A stretch of DNA of 64,000 nt from Stenotrophomonas pavanii (GCF_900101175.1 NZ_FNFQ01000007.1:124001-188000); one strand, 5' to 3'; positions 47,567-56,602 are shown, counted from the stretch's first letter. Numbers and translations: made by a program. The notes: generated by a model from the sequence alone, not told the origin.

Positions 47567-49249
47567 TTGGCAGGGCGCGATACCGAAAAACGATCTTTCC
47601 AAAAGGATCTTTTGAGGTATCGCCCCTTGCCCAAGCCCTATCTTCTACGCCGACCTAGCGGACTTCATGTCCGCTTTCTTGTTCCTGTAGACCTGCGCGA
47701 GGCTATCGGCTCACGCTTCTTGGTCCGCCGCCTTCCCCCGTCCGCTGTTGAACTTGCCCGCCTCGTCGCGGCCCGCATGGCTGTGGCACTCTCCGAAGCA
47801 TTCGAGCGCTGGAGAGGTAGCCGCATGGATGACAAGGATAGAGAAGACCTGCTGAAAGTCGTCAGCGGTTCCATCAACCAGTGGACCGGAAACATCCAGC
47901 TGCCGAATGGGACTAAGCTCACCGGTCTGAACGTCAATGGGCGAGAAGATGCTCAAGCACTTCTGGAAACGATCAGAGGCTTGGCGTTGCCTGGGCTCTC
48001 GGTTGTGGGACTGCCCAATGAACCCGCCAGCGCAGATTTCACGCTATCCGACCGCATCGCCCTGTATCTGGCCGACCTGAGGAATGCCAAGACCTCACCC
48101 GGCAATCTTCTAGATAGTGAGAACACGCTCATCATCTTCCAAGAAGTCGCAGGACCTGATCTGCTGATGTCGAAGGTCGGGGAAGCCCAAGTCAGAGCGT
48201 TTCTGACAGGACTCCATCACTGGCCGAGCAATGCCAGGAAGAAGAGTGACTACAAAGAGCTGACCGCGCCGCAGATCATGGCCAAGGTCAGGCAGCAGAG
48301 AGATAAGGGCATCATTGTTGCCGGTCTCTCAGATCGGACACTCGGAAAGCACCGAGACCGGCTTGCCAGCTTCTTTAACGCACAAGTGGCCAGCGGCATC
48401 ATCGCGCGCTCGCCTTTGGACGGAATCAAACGGCAGAACTCGGCACAATCCGTGGCTGCCCTGCCCCGCCGCCAGTTCACGATTGAAGAGATCAACAAGA
48501 TCTTTGACCCTGAGAACTTCCTGCCTTGGGCCAAAGGACGGCCTGATCGCTACTGGGGCGTGCTGCTAGCGGCAGGCACCGGGGCGCGGGTCAACGAAGT
48601 TGGTCAGCTTTATGCGGAAGATGTTGCAGAAGTGAACGGCATCTGGGGGATCCACATCCGCGCCGTCCATCGCGACCAGAAGCTGAAGAACGCCAACTCG
48701 CTGCGCTTCATCCCACTACATCCCCGCCTCTTGGATGCTGGGATCCTCACATATGCCCGTGATGTCATGGAGGCTGGCCATGAGCGCCTGTTTCCTCACT
48801 TGCCTTGGCACAAGAAGGCAGGCTACGGGGATGCCCTCGGAGATCAGTTCCGCGCCTATCTTGTTGGCTTGGGCATGATGCAGCCAGGCATGGGCTTCCA
48901 CTCGTTCAGACATACTGCGAGCACCCGGCTTCTCTATGCGGGTGTGCTTAGCTCTATTGCCGCTGCCATTACGGGGCACAAGGCGCATATGCCCGGCGAG
49001 CTCGGAACCTATGTTGATGTGCCCACGCTCCAATCGCGCGCAGACGCGGTAGCGCTTCTCCCCGTTCCCGAAGGTCTGCCGGTCTATCAGCCTGGAGAGG
49101 CAGCGCAGTCTCTCAGGCAAGCGCAACTCAGAGCGAAGCGGAGGGCGGTCAATGCAGCTGCACGTGAACGAAAAGCGGTCGCTCTTGCCAAAAGCGCGCA
49201 CTCCACGACGCCAGCAAGTCGCGTGAGGAAGCCATCGAAGGCGTCGTAG
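47567..49249 (+). CDS. int: Tyrosine recombinase/integrase (ssrA-targeting)
   Basis: Up to 560 residues. N-terminal arm- and core-binding domains, then the catalytic domain: Arg in GTGARVNEVGQL (~340), Lys region, HxxR box GFHSFRHTASTRLL (~444), His in ITGHKAHMPGEL and Tyr in GTYVDVPTLQS (~481). The long Lys/Arg-rich C-terminus (~520-560) is unusual. There is no ATG near the start; the TTG at 47567 or another TTG at 47627 (GAGG about 9 bases before it) are the options. Same strand as ssrA, 42 bp away, so the target is almost certainly the tmRNA gene. The same protein family as the second integrase at 60879. Confidence 0.93.
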   Translation: MAGRDTEKRSFQKDLLRYRPLPKPYLLRRPSGLHVRFLVPVDLREAIGSRFLVRRLPPSAVELARLVAARMAVALSEAFERWRGSRMDDKDREDLLKVVSGSINQWTGNIQLPNGTKLTGLNVNGREDAQALLETIRGLALPGLSVVGLPNEPASADFTLSDRIALYLADLRNAKTSPGNLLDSENTLIIFQEVAGPDLLMSKVGEAQVRAFLTGLHHWPSNARKKSDYKELTAPQIMAKVRQQRDKGIIVAGLSDRTLGKHRDRLASFFNAQVASGIIARSPLDGIKRQNSAQSVAALPRRQFTIEEINKIFDPENFLPWAKGRPDRYWGVLLAAGTGARVNEVGQLYAEDVAEVNGIWGIHIRAVHRDQKLKNANSLRFIPLHPRLLDAGILTYARDVMEAGHERLFPHLPWHKKAGYGDALGDQFRAYLVGLGMMQPGMGFHSFRHTASTRLLYAGVLSSIAAAITGHKAHMPGELGTYVDVPTLQSRADAVALLPVPEGLPVYQPGEAAQSLRQAQLRAKRRAVNAAARERKAVALAKSAHSTTPASRVRKPSKAS

Positions 49250-49382
49250 CGCCCGGGGAATCGCGGTGACAATGATTAGGCAACGCCATCAACCACTCTA
49301 GGCGCTCAAGATTCGGGGCCGGAGCCTTGCGATCAACGCAAATGGTGGTTTTATGGAAGCTCCCCCACGTTAGGAGCTTCAT

Positions 49383-49679
49383 ATGCCCTTAGGGAGAAAG
49401 CTAGCTATCGCTAGTCGAGTGCTATGCCCTTTGATTGCCCAAGACCGGACACGAGACACGCAAGAGCGGATCGAGGACATCATCCATGCCCTCGAAATCG
49501 CCGACGAGCTGATCAACCGATGCATGCACCCAAAGCCTCCTGCTGACGACCACACCCTGAAACCTGCCGTCAGGGTCAGAGAAGCCGTGGTAGAACGCGA
49601 CCAGGTGCAGCTTAGTGACATGATCTCAGAGCGTCGTGGCGCGGTGTCCAAGCCCACTCGCGGACCTACCTACCACTGA
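49383..49679 (+). CDS. Small hypothetical protein of the element (98 aa)
   Basis: MPLGRKLAIASRVLCPLIAQ start; central helical IEDIIHALEIADELINRCMH; charged C-terminus. AGGAG lies 7 bases before the ATG. No family recognised. Ends before a bidirectional terminator facing the relaxase gene. Confidence 0.65.
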   Translation: MPLGRKLAIASRVLCPLIAQDRTRDTQERIEDIIHALEIADELINRCMHPKPPADDHTLKPAVRVREAVVERDQVQLSDMISERRGAVSKPTRGPTYH

Positions 49680-49701
49680 GTTTTCGAAACGAGGATAGCT
49701 A

Positions 49702-49726
49702 AAGCCCCGGCGAGCCGGGGCCTTCG
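49702..49726. terminator. Bidirectional terminator between the 98-aa gene and mobL
   Basis: AAGCCCCGG (49702-49710) pairs with CCGGGGCCTT (49715-49724, one bulge), with A and T flanks. Confidence 0.8.
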
Positions 49727-49734
49727 CTTGTCTA

Positions 49735-51303
49735 TCAGTGCAACCTTGCTCCAGGATCTCTGACAGGATTCATTACGAGCAAGGGGTCCGCTGAAATAGG
49801 GGCTTCAGAAGCGTCAATGGGCGCATCCTCCACCGGATATCTACGCAGCAGCACTTCACTCCAATTCTCCAGCTGCGACAACGACTCGCCTGTTCGACGG
49901 TTGTAGTCTTCCTGGGCCTTGGGTCCGGTGGCTTCGTGAGCGCGTTGATACTCCTCGCGCCCCAGCTCGACAGCCCTGACACGGCGCGCCCGACGCCGCG
50001 ACCAGTCTGAGCGATTCAGGATCCCTGGACGTGGGTTCTGGCTTTCGAAGCTCTCCAAGGCAAATTCTGCTTGGGCCAATACGTGCTGGGCACGGTCTTC
50101 AGCTTTCAGCCTACGCTTGAAGCGAAGAGAGTCCCGCTTCAGCTTCTTCAGCCGCAAAAGCAGTTCTTCCAAGTCGCCACGGAGCCTAGGCGCTGCGACA
50201 TGAGTGGATATCAGGGCAGCACTGCTGCGGAGCAACCTGCGCGTGAACTTCAGCCTATCTCGCAGCACTTCTATCCACGCCTCGGCCCAAATTTCTAACA
50301 CAGCCTTCATGGCCTGCTTGGATGCTATGGCCTGCGGTTGCCGCGCCCCTTCATCGGCAACCGCCCCAACCGGCATGGCTTCCCTACCCCCGTTAACCAG
50401 ACGAGTCGCTCCACCAGGTGACAGCATTGATTGAATGGCAGCATGCGAAGGAACCTCGCGTGGGCCAACCGGCATTGCTTGATCAGATGCGGGTTCCATC
50501 AACCTGCCCTGCTCTGCCAGGTCAGCCACGGCGCGATCCCAAGCAGCGCTGTTGGCCTGGTGGATCCCGTCATTGCCCTGCTTAAGGACTGTATCGACGC
50601 CTCGGCGATGCAGCGCCGTCGCATCTTTGCCCAAATGAAGCCCTGGGATGCGTGAAAGCTCCGCCGCTGTAAGCTCGTCGCCTTGCTCTGCGGCCTCGGC
50701 GGCCTGATTCTTCAAGCTGCGGTGATCGACGCGTGCCGAGACACCGGCAGCGGCCAGGTGAGCATTGATAGCCTCTCCTACCATCTGGCGAATCCATTCC
50801 ACTTCCCCTCGGCCTGAAGGGCCGCCATCCAGCTCCCTGGTCTTGTCCTTCAACCCGTCTGCGTCCATCCGCCTAGTCGTGGCTAGGATGTGGACGTGAT
50901 AGTTGAGCCCGTCAGCGGTCTGCGGCTCGTGGATACTTGCCTGGACTGCGAACCTATAACGCTGGACTAGACAGCGCGATATTTCAGCTGCCAGGTCTGA
51001 ACGCTGCTCGTTGCTCAATTCGTGTGGCAGAGCCACCTCGAACTCACGAGCAACGGTAGCGTCTTTGCGCCGCTCTGAAGCCTCGGCTGTAGGCCAAAGC
51101 TGCCGAGGATCGAAAGCCCAATCGGGAGCATCGTCGGGAGCGAGGCAACGGGTCTCAACGACCCCACCGCGCCTTCGGTAGTCGTGCCGGAGACCGGTGC
51201 GGTCATCGATGATGAGCAGCCCCGCCCTGTAGGCAGCGGCGGCGGTAGATGCGTGCCCCTGGGCACGACTGAAGGTCTTTACTCTTGTGTGATAGATGGC
51301 CAT
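49735..51303 (-). CDS. mobL: MobA/MobL (MobQ) conjugative relaxase
   Basis: 522 residues from the ATG at 51303, with AAGGAG 7 bases upstream. N-terminus MAIYHTRVKTFSRAQGHAST with the catalytic Tyr region and AAAYRAG; RHDYRRRGGV; and the metal-binding NYHVHILATTR (HVH at ~133). C-terminal half is a basic helical region (LRLKKLKRDSLRFKRRLKAE). Nicks one strand at oriT and pilots transfer using another element's conjugation machinery. Its start lies 101 bp from the oriT hairpin in the usual MobQ layout. Confidence 0.93.
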   Translation of the reverse strand: MAIYHTRVKTFSRAQGHASTAAAAYRAGLLIIDDRTGLRHDYRRRGGVVETRCLAPDDAPDWAFDPRQLWPTAEASERRKDATVAREFEVALPHELSNEQRSDLAAEISRCLVQRYRFAVQASIHEPQTADGLNYHVHILATTRRMDADGLKDKTRELDGGPSGRGEVEWIRQMVGEAINAHLAAAGVSARVDHRSLKNQAAEAAEQGDELTAAELSRIPGLHLGKDATALHRRGVDTVLKQGNDGIHQANSAAWDRAVADLAEQGRLMEPASDQAMPVGPREVPSHAAIQSMLSPGGATRLVNGGREAMPVGAVADEGARQPQAIASKQAMKAVLEIWAEAWIEVLRDRLKFTRRLLRSSAALISTHVAAPRLRGDLEELLLRLKKLKRDSLRFKRRLKAEDRAQHVLAQAEFALESFESQNPRPGILNRSDWSRRRARRVRAVELGREEYQRAHEATGPKAQEDYNRRTGESLSQLENWSEVLLRRYPVEDAPIDASEAPISADPLLVMNPVRDPGARLH

Positions 51304-51403
51304 TGATGCTCCTTGTTCCGGCCCCCGCACTTGCCTTTATGCCTACGATTTAGGCTTTGGCAAGCGCTTTTTAGGGGGTCAAGGGGCACAGCCTCTTGCG
51401 CAC

Positions 51404-51437
51404 GCATTGCCCGAAGGGCAATGCCTAAGTGCGCTCT
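51404..51437 (+). other. Origin of transfer (oriT), RSF1010/MobQ type
   Basis: Inverted repeat GCATTGCCC-GAA-GGGCAATGC (51404-51424) followed by one base and TAAGTGCGCTCT (51426-51437). RSF1010 and other MobQ plasmids have a hairpin with a GAA-type loop then TAAGTGCG|CCCT, with the nick after TAAGTGCG; by analogy the nick would fall at 51433/51434. Only one of the last four bases differs. Lies directly upstream of the MobL gene. Confidence 0.85.
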
Positions 51438-51510
51438 TGCTCTGTCGCTTTAGGTTCGTAACAAAAAGTTCCGCCAGCAAGCGAGCGAGCGCGTAGATCG
51501 TGGTTGCGGA

Positions 51511-53460
51511 TTACCAGTCCAACGGAACGAGCTTCTTCCCCCGCCACTCCTCCACAAGGCACACGCCCTCTAGCTCACCCCATACTTCCTGATTAGCGTG
51601 ATCCAGGACGATCACTTGCAACGCACCCTTGGCGGCCACCACGCGCTTCCCAATTTCATCGAAGATGCTTCGAACTGCCTGAATATCCTCCTGATCCACC
51701 AGTCTCTTATCTTTCTCACCCGTAACCTTATCGATCACCACTGCCGGGAAATAAACCTGACTCGGCTGATCGTAAATAATAAGACCCGGTACCGGGCTCG
51801 GGGGATGCTTGAGGAAATAGATCTGGAGCGCCAGAGTCACCGCAACGTGATACGCAAGCCAGTTAGCCCCACTGCCGATCTCCCAAAGGTAATCCATCCG
51901 CCCATTGCGAGACACCCTTACCGTCAGCTCCTTCGTATCCAGTCGCACCGGGCTGTCACCCCACTCTGCATTGAGTGACGGAATGATCGTTCCGGTGATC
52001 TGCTGAATCTCGTCAAGAATGCTGTCCAGTCGCCGTTGAAGGGCAGCCCCATTGATATTGCCATTGATCTCACTCAGCCTCTTGCGCAAGTCAGAGATTT
52101 CGCCTTCAAGCTCTGGAGACGAGTCCGACGCCTCGTACTGACTGAGCAGCTGCTGCAGACCCCCTAAGAACCTATCGATTGTGGAGGTCAGAGTAATTTC
52201 CTGCCGAGCGGCCTCAGAGCTTGCTTCGTATGCGCGAATCTCCTGCCGCACGATGGCTATCTCAGACAGCACATTCTCAGTCAGCACTCGCTGCCGCTGA
52301 TACTCTGCATCTAGAGAGGTAGTAGCGAGAGGATGCGCCTGGAGCTTTGCCTCCACCTCCAATAATGCATTCGATAGCAAATCAAGTGATTTCGCAGTTT
52401 CGGATGGGAATAGCAGAGAAGCATCATTTCTTCTCTCCACCTCATCACGCATCCAAGTCGATAAAGAAATACGCTCACGTTGTATACGAAGAGCGCCAGC
52501 GTAGTCATCGCTCCCCTCGCGCAACCGCTTCAACTCCATCAACCGCTGCCGATGTCCCGACGCTTTAGCGGCCAAATCCTGCTCTCTGGCACGGAGCTCA
52601 GAAAGCACATTAAGAGTCGCCTCAATCCCCTCAACTGACGCAGACCGGCCGATGTGGTTGACGCCTGCAATTTCCTGAAGCTCTTCCAAGATCTCTGGCC
52701 ACCCAGCTGGCTGACCCTGCCGAGCCGACAGGCCAAGTTCTCGACCTTGGGTTAGCCAACGCCGACCCTCCGAAACTCGCCTCTCAGATATAGAGCTCGC
52801 CTCTCTAAGCTCGGATTCAAGCTTCTTAAGCCTCCGGCCCAGCCTATCTGCCTCATGCCTCAGCGCAATGGTCTTGGACGTGACAGCATTCAACACATAA
52901 GGAAGGACAGTTTTGAGCTTCTCCCGGTGCTCATTAGAGTCGGCCTTGTAAAAAAGAACATTCGGATTTGCAACGATGTTCTGAGGCTGGAAGACTAGAG
53001 ATGTTAGATCCCTAAAGGACGGTCGAAGCTTGTAGCCATACTCAGTGTCGGGTTCGAAGTCCAACTGCGTAAGACCAGCAAGTCGATCAAGAAGTCCACG
53101 CACAGCACTAGCCGTGGTGTTGCCCTCATCCAAGCTCTGAGGCACTTCGACCTCGCCAGACTCAATAACAAACATCTCACCGGTCTGCGCTTGCTCACCC
53201 GGCTCCTTTCGCGCAAATAGCTTCTGCCCCTCCACCGTCTCAACGAGAATTCCAAACCATGAGCACTCGTCTCTAATAACACCAACGGGAACTGCACACG
53301 TCTTGGATGCCAAACAATAGTCAATTATTGGAATAACAGCTGACTTACCAGTTTTGGAAGCACCGGTTATTACATTTACCATGCCAGGCTCAAATACCAC
53401 CTCCCTAATTGAACCACCATTTCGCGGCCAAAGAACCAGCTTCAAGATTTGGAAATACAT
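51511..53460 (-). CDS. DUF3732 SMC/RecN-like ATPase of a three-component ABC system (ABC-3C)
   Basis: 649 residues from the ATG at 53460 (MYFQILKLVLWPRNGG). Walker A VITGASKTGKSAVIPII (~31-47); a long central coiled coil (~190-460); the DUF3732 signature GSGANWLAYHVAVTLALQIY in place of LSGG; Walker B GLIIYDQPSQVYFP (~561) with Asp-Gln instead of Asp-Glu; and the switch His in VIVLDHANQ (~616). ABC-3C systems pair such an ATPase with a middle component and a variable effector and are proposed biological-conflict systems. Start overlaps the middle-component stop (TAATG). Confidence 0.9.
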   Translation of the reverse strand: MYFQILKLVLWPRNGGSIREVVFEPGMVNVITGASKTGKSAVIPIIDYCLASKTCAVPVGVIRDECSWFGILVETVEGQKLFARKEPGEQAQTGEMFVIESGEVEVPQSLDEGNTTASAVRGLLDRLAGLTQLDFEPDTEYGYKLRPSFRDLTSLVFQPQNIVANPNVLFYKADSNEHREKLKTVLPYVLNAVTSKTIALRHEADRLGRRLKKLESELREASSISERRVSEGRRWLTQGRELGLSARQGQPAGWPEILEELQEIAGVNHIGRSASVEGIEATLNVLSELRAREQDLAAKASGHRQRLMELKRLREGSDDYAGALRIQRERISLSTWMRDEVERRNDASLLFPSETAKSLDLLSNALLEVEAKLQAHPLATTSLDAEYQRQRVLTENVLSEIAIVRQEIRAYEASSEAARQEITLTSTIDRFLGGLQQLLSQYEASDSSPELEGEISDLRKRLSEINGNINGAALQRRLDSILDEIQQITGTIIPSLNAEWGDSPVRLDTKELTVRVSRNGRMDYLWEIGSGANWLAYHVAVTLALQIYFLKHPPSPVPGLIIYDQPSQVYFPAVVIDKVTGEKDKRLVDQEDIQAVRSIFDEIGKRVVAAKGALQVIVLDHANQEVWGELEGVCLVEEWRGKKLVPLDW

Positions 53461-53969
53461 TAGAAGGCCACCCTGAGAATTGACGCAACTTGATCGACCG
53501 GAAGGCGCCCAAACCAAACCCCCAGCTTCTCACACGCCAAACCAAGCTTTCGCATACTCGAACTCGGCGATGGAATCTCTGAATCCAAGGACAAGATCGT
53601 TGCGGTCCCCGGGTCCACAATCATGAATTTCGCCATTGTGCCGGTAGTCAATGAGGCAAGCGAAAGGCTGCGAAGCGCAATCGCTCGCTCATGAATAGCA
53701 AGCAGACTCTCTTGTTTGGCGCCGAGCTTTGCCGCGAACAAAGTTAACCCTGAAGGCATATTCGTCCCTATCAGCGCGCTCTTGGATTCTCCGTGGAGCG
53801 CTATCGGAAGCACCAAAAATGCGAGGGCTATCGGAAGCCCTCGGCCGGATTCCGAAAAATGTCCGGACGCTGCGCGCCATATAAGATACGACCCGAACGA
53901 CGGGTTATATATCAGATCCAGACCCGACAAATGGGCAGGAGCTTTATTGGATCCAATAGCAGCGACCAC
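53460..53969 (-). CDS. ABC-3C middle component (small adaptor)
   Basis: 169 residues, GTG start at 53969 three bases after the nuclease-like gene, with GGA about 8 bases upstream. Family-like features: LIYNPSFGSYLIWRAASG, GRGLPIALAFLVLPIALHGE and the C-terminal CEKLGVWFGRLPVDQVASIL. Homologues are the small alpha-helical 'three component ABC system middle component', thought to link ATPase and effector. TAATG coupling to the downstream ATPase. Confidence 0.85.
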   Translation of the reverse strand: MVAAIGSNKAPAHLSGLDLIYNPSFGSYLIWRAASGHFSESGRGLPIALAFLVLPIALHGESKSALIGTNMPSGLTLFAAKLGAKQESLLAIHERAIALRSLSLASLTTGTMAKFMIVDPGTATILSLDSEIPSPSSSMRKLGLACEKLGVWFGRLPVDQVASILRVAF

Positions 53970-53972
53970 GAT

Positions 53973-55145
53973 TTATTCCAAAAGTGATAGGTAGGCCGGA
54001 TGCCAACCGAGCTTCATTGTTCCCGAGAGCTCGTTAAAACAGCCGTGAGTAAAGTGCCCCGGGACGCTTTTCCCTTGTAGAGACAGCTCTAGCTTCCGAC
54101 ATTCGGCATACACGACCTTGCCGCGACTTACATCGTTGAGACTTGAGTGAAGCACGTCAAGACTGTCGCATATGGCCGAATGCCGCTGTAGAAGCCCGCT
54201 CTCCCATTCGTCCAGTGATCCCGGAAGCAGTATCCCCTCCTCGCCCCACCTAGTCTTGCTGGAAATGGCTCTCAAGTAGTCATTGATGGCTTGTAGCTGT
54301 TGCTGCTTACTAGCCTCGATCAATTCCAGCTGGCGCACGAAGGTTGGCCTGGAGACAAACTCCATATCAATTTTGGCCGGATCTATGGGAGGAGAATCAA
54401 AATCGAAATAGGCCGGAAGATTAATTTCTTGGACAAAGCGCCTGACAGTATCTTTGAACTCGCCAGCATTGATCGCGCCAGGTTTCCCCATCTCCAGTAA
54501 CCGGTCAGATTTCACCTTGGCCTCCCCCAATGCGAACGAGATGATTCGTTCAAGCAGAAGTGGGGACACTGCGGCTTCATAGCGCAGGCGGATGGTGGAA
54601 AATGGATCTCCCTCGCGAACAATCTCAAAGCGAGCCGCCAGCGAGAGCTGTTCATCGGGCTCGGCCGAAAGGAACCTGCTGACAAAGGGATAGACCTTCG
54701 ACTTCTTTTTCGCCGAGGTGAGCTGGCTCTTGATGCGCGTGACCAATTCTGCAACATCTTGCGCGCTGCTTGCCTTTGCTAACGCCCTTGCAAATTCGCC
54801 CGGCTCATGATCTGGCGTTATGTAGAGGCACAGCTTGGATACGACATCAAATGGAGCGTGATCCTCAAGCCAATTATGGACAGTCTTCCATAGGTCTACA
54901 GACCAATCTGACAAAGGGTTGCTTTTGACTCGCTTCGTCTGCTCAAGGAGCTTTGTCCCGTCGCTATAAAGCACCGAGACATCGTCATCGTGCTCTACAA
55001 AAACGGTTGAATCCGGAGGTTCATTCAAAAGCCGTGCGCATAGCCGCACAGTCTGCAGGCCGTATCCGAGGTATGGCCCAGGAGCGCTGTGTTTTGTCGC
55101 CTTGGTTGACATGTCCGTTGCCCAGCCCCACCTGCTGAGCCTCAT
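53973..55145 (-). CDS. ABC-3C effector: predicted PD-(D/E)xK nuclease-like protein (DUF4297/Cap4-like N-terminus)
   Basis: 390 residues (an alternative start is ATG at 55112, MSTKATKHSAPG). The N-terminal ~110 residues look like a restriction-endonuclease fold as in DUF4297/Cap4 nucleases: SAPGPYLGYGLQTVRL, then FVEHDDDVSVLYSDG (E51, D53-D55) and LLEQTKRV (Q69-x-K71), followed by LSDWSVDLWKTVHNWLED. The remainder is helical and matches no enzyme. First gene of the trio. It would cut nucleic acid once the ATPase senses invasion; activity is predicted only. Confidence 0.72.
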   Translation of the reverse strand: MRLSRWGWATDMSTKATKHSAPGPYLGYGLQTVRLCARLLNEPPDSTVFVEHDDDVSVLYSDGTKLLEQTKRVKSNPLSDWSVDLWKTVHNWLEDHAPFDVVSKLCLYITPDHEPGEFARALAKASSAQDVAELVTRIKSQLTSAKKKSKVYPFVSRFLSAEPDEQLSLAARFEIVREGDPFSTIRLRYEAAVSPLLLERIISFALGEAKVKSDRLLEMGKPGAINAGEFKDTVRRFVQEINLPAYFDFDSPPIDPAKIDMEFVSRPTFVRQLELIEASKQQQLQAINDYLRAISSKTRWGEEGILLPGSLDEWESGLLQRHSAICDSLDVLHSSLNDVSRGKVVYAECRKLELSLQGKSVPGHFTHGCFNELSGTMKLGWHPAYLSLLE

Positions 55146-55238
55146 TCATACTTCACATCCACTTAACCCGTCAAGCTCGGCAGCCAGAGCGTTCGCGCGA
55201 CGAATCACGAAGGCGAGCTGGCAGGTCTCACGTTTACG

Positions 55239-55775
55239 TCAGTAAGCTACAGGTGCATTGATCCATGCCTTCATCCTAGCGAACCACTCATCGCGCTCTG
55301 ATTCATTGAATGCTGTGCTCTTAAGCCAACGATCAGAATGGCGCACGAAAGGAACCAGCCAGAGCGGGTGAACAACGTCCCGCACCTGGACTTCCAGGCG
55401 ATGGGTGACCACTCCTTTGTAGTTGTATTCCCCAGTGCGGATAGCGAGCACTTCAGCCCGTCGCAGGTAGCGCTCGCCCTTCACGGGATCTCGGACCCAG
55501 ATTGCGTCCCTGCCGAGGTCCAATGCAATGTGCTCATGGGACACCGTGGGCTCGAATTCTTCAGGCCTATGCTTCTTCAGTTTGGGCGCTCGGCGCCGGA
55601 ACAGCCACGGCAAGCCCCACAGCAGCGCGAGCGGCCAGAAGACCAACTGCCCGAACAGCATCAGGCCGAAGACTGCCCCGTCAGCCGTCGTGCCCTCTTC
55701 GAACACCACACCGCACAACCACCACAGCGCGAGACCGGTGATGATCCAGCGGATTACCTTGAACAAGGTCCACAT
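55239..55775 (-). CDS. Two-helix membrane protein with C-terminal PH-like domain (unrecognised)
   Basis: 178 residues. Transmembrane helices at ~8-28 and ~36-58, then a basic stretch (RRRAPKLKKHRPEEFEP) and a beta-rich cytoplasmic domain (YLRRAEVLAIRTGEYNYKG, THRLEVQVRDVVHPLWLVPF). No family recognised. Same strand as two further secreted genes upstream. Confidence 0.6.
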   Translation of the reverse strand: MWTLFKVIRWIITGLALWWLCGVVFEEGTTADGAVFGLMLFGQLVFWPLALLWGLPWLFRRRAPKLKKHRPEEFEPTVSHEHIALDLGRDAIWVRDPVKGERYLRRAEVLAIRTGEYNYKGVVTHRLEVQVRDVVHPLWLVPFVRHSDRWLKSTAFNESERDEWFARMKAWINAPVAY

Positions 55776-55809
55776 ACGAGCTTCCTAGCGATGGGTGGGA
55801 TGGGCTGGG

Positions 55810-56109
55810 TCAACGACGGTCTACGACAGTCCAAGTGCCACCAACTTTGTCGATGACGAAGGTGCCGACAAGATGCTGCTGCTCAGTGCGAGTGCCCAGC
55901 TGATACCGCGCAGTTCCAGTGACACTGCAGGCGTAGCCCGGACCGCCCCCTCGCACACACTCGCCCACTTTCAACCCCTCAAAGGTCATCGTCGTTCCCG
56001 TCGCTTCTTTGAAATACACGGCCAACGCCTTCTCAACATCGCCATTGCCGGGCCCACCAGAACAAGCCGCCAGCAGCGCAGCAACCGAAAGCATCCAGAT
56101 CCTCTTCAT
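55810..56109 (-). CDS. Small lipoprotein, unknown function
   Basis: 99 residues from the ATG at 56109. Lipobox MKRIWMLSVAALLAACSGG (Cys 16); mature domain with VEKALAVYFKEATGTTMTFE. No family recognised. The 13-bp gap to the upstream gene suggests an operon. Confidence 0.65.
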   Translation of the reverse strand: MKRIWMLSVAALLAACSGGPGNGDVEKALAVYFKEATGTTMTFEGLKVGECVRGGGPGYACSVTGTARYQLGTRTEQQHLVGTFVIDKVGGTWTVVDRR

Positions 56110-56122
56110 CTCAATTCCTTGA

Positions 56123-56602
56123 TCAGTCGATAAGTAGGCAGTGATCGCCGGGATTCGTCGCAGTGCCAAGCAGGACTTCGCTGTCAATCACTGAGCCGGC
56201 CTTATTGATGACGATCACGATCTGACTAGGCCGCGCAGAGGAGTCCTCCTCACGCTCGCCGAGGTAAGCCAGAACGATGGCGTCCTTGAAGTCATAGACC
56301 TTGCCGAAGCCAATGACGCTATGCGCTTCGGGAGGCAGCAGAACCGGCTTTCCATCGAGCTTGATAGCGCGTTTGTAGTCCCGGCCTTCCACAGGGTCGA
56401 TCCGACCAATGCTTGTTCGCACGGGACCGGTGGGGATCGCGGAGCCATGACCTGTGGCCCAGATGAACTCGGAGACCTTGGGCTCCCCTCCCCCACCAAC
56501 CTTGAACTGGCCGCTCTGCAGTTGGCACGACAAGCTGGGCGCAGCCTCGGCAGAGGAGACAATGGTGAGAAGACCCAGCAACGCAATGCACCTCATATCC
56601 AT
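56123..56602 (-). CDS. Secreted protein of unknown function
   Basis: 159 residues from the ATG at 56602, with GGGGAG 8 bases upstream. Signal peptide MDMRCIALLGLLTIVSSAEA; beta-rich mature domain (LSCQLQSGQFKVGGGGEPKV, SVIGFGKVYDFKDAIVLAYL). Not recognised. Starts 98 bp from a divergent XRE gene. Confidence 0.6.
   Translation of the reverse strand: MDMRCIALLGLLTIVSSAEAAPSLSCQLQSGQFKVGGGGEPKVSEFIWATGHGSAIPTGPVRTSIGRIDPVEGRDYKRAIKLDGKPVLLPPEAHSVIGFGKVYDFKDAIVLAYLGEREEDSSARPSQIVIVINKAGSVIDSEVLLGTATNPGDHCLLID

Noticed and set aside
53460..53517. Longer DUF3732 start at 53517
   Set aside because: The extra 19 residues overlap the middle-component gene and are not family-like; the TAATG start at 53460 fits better.
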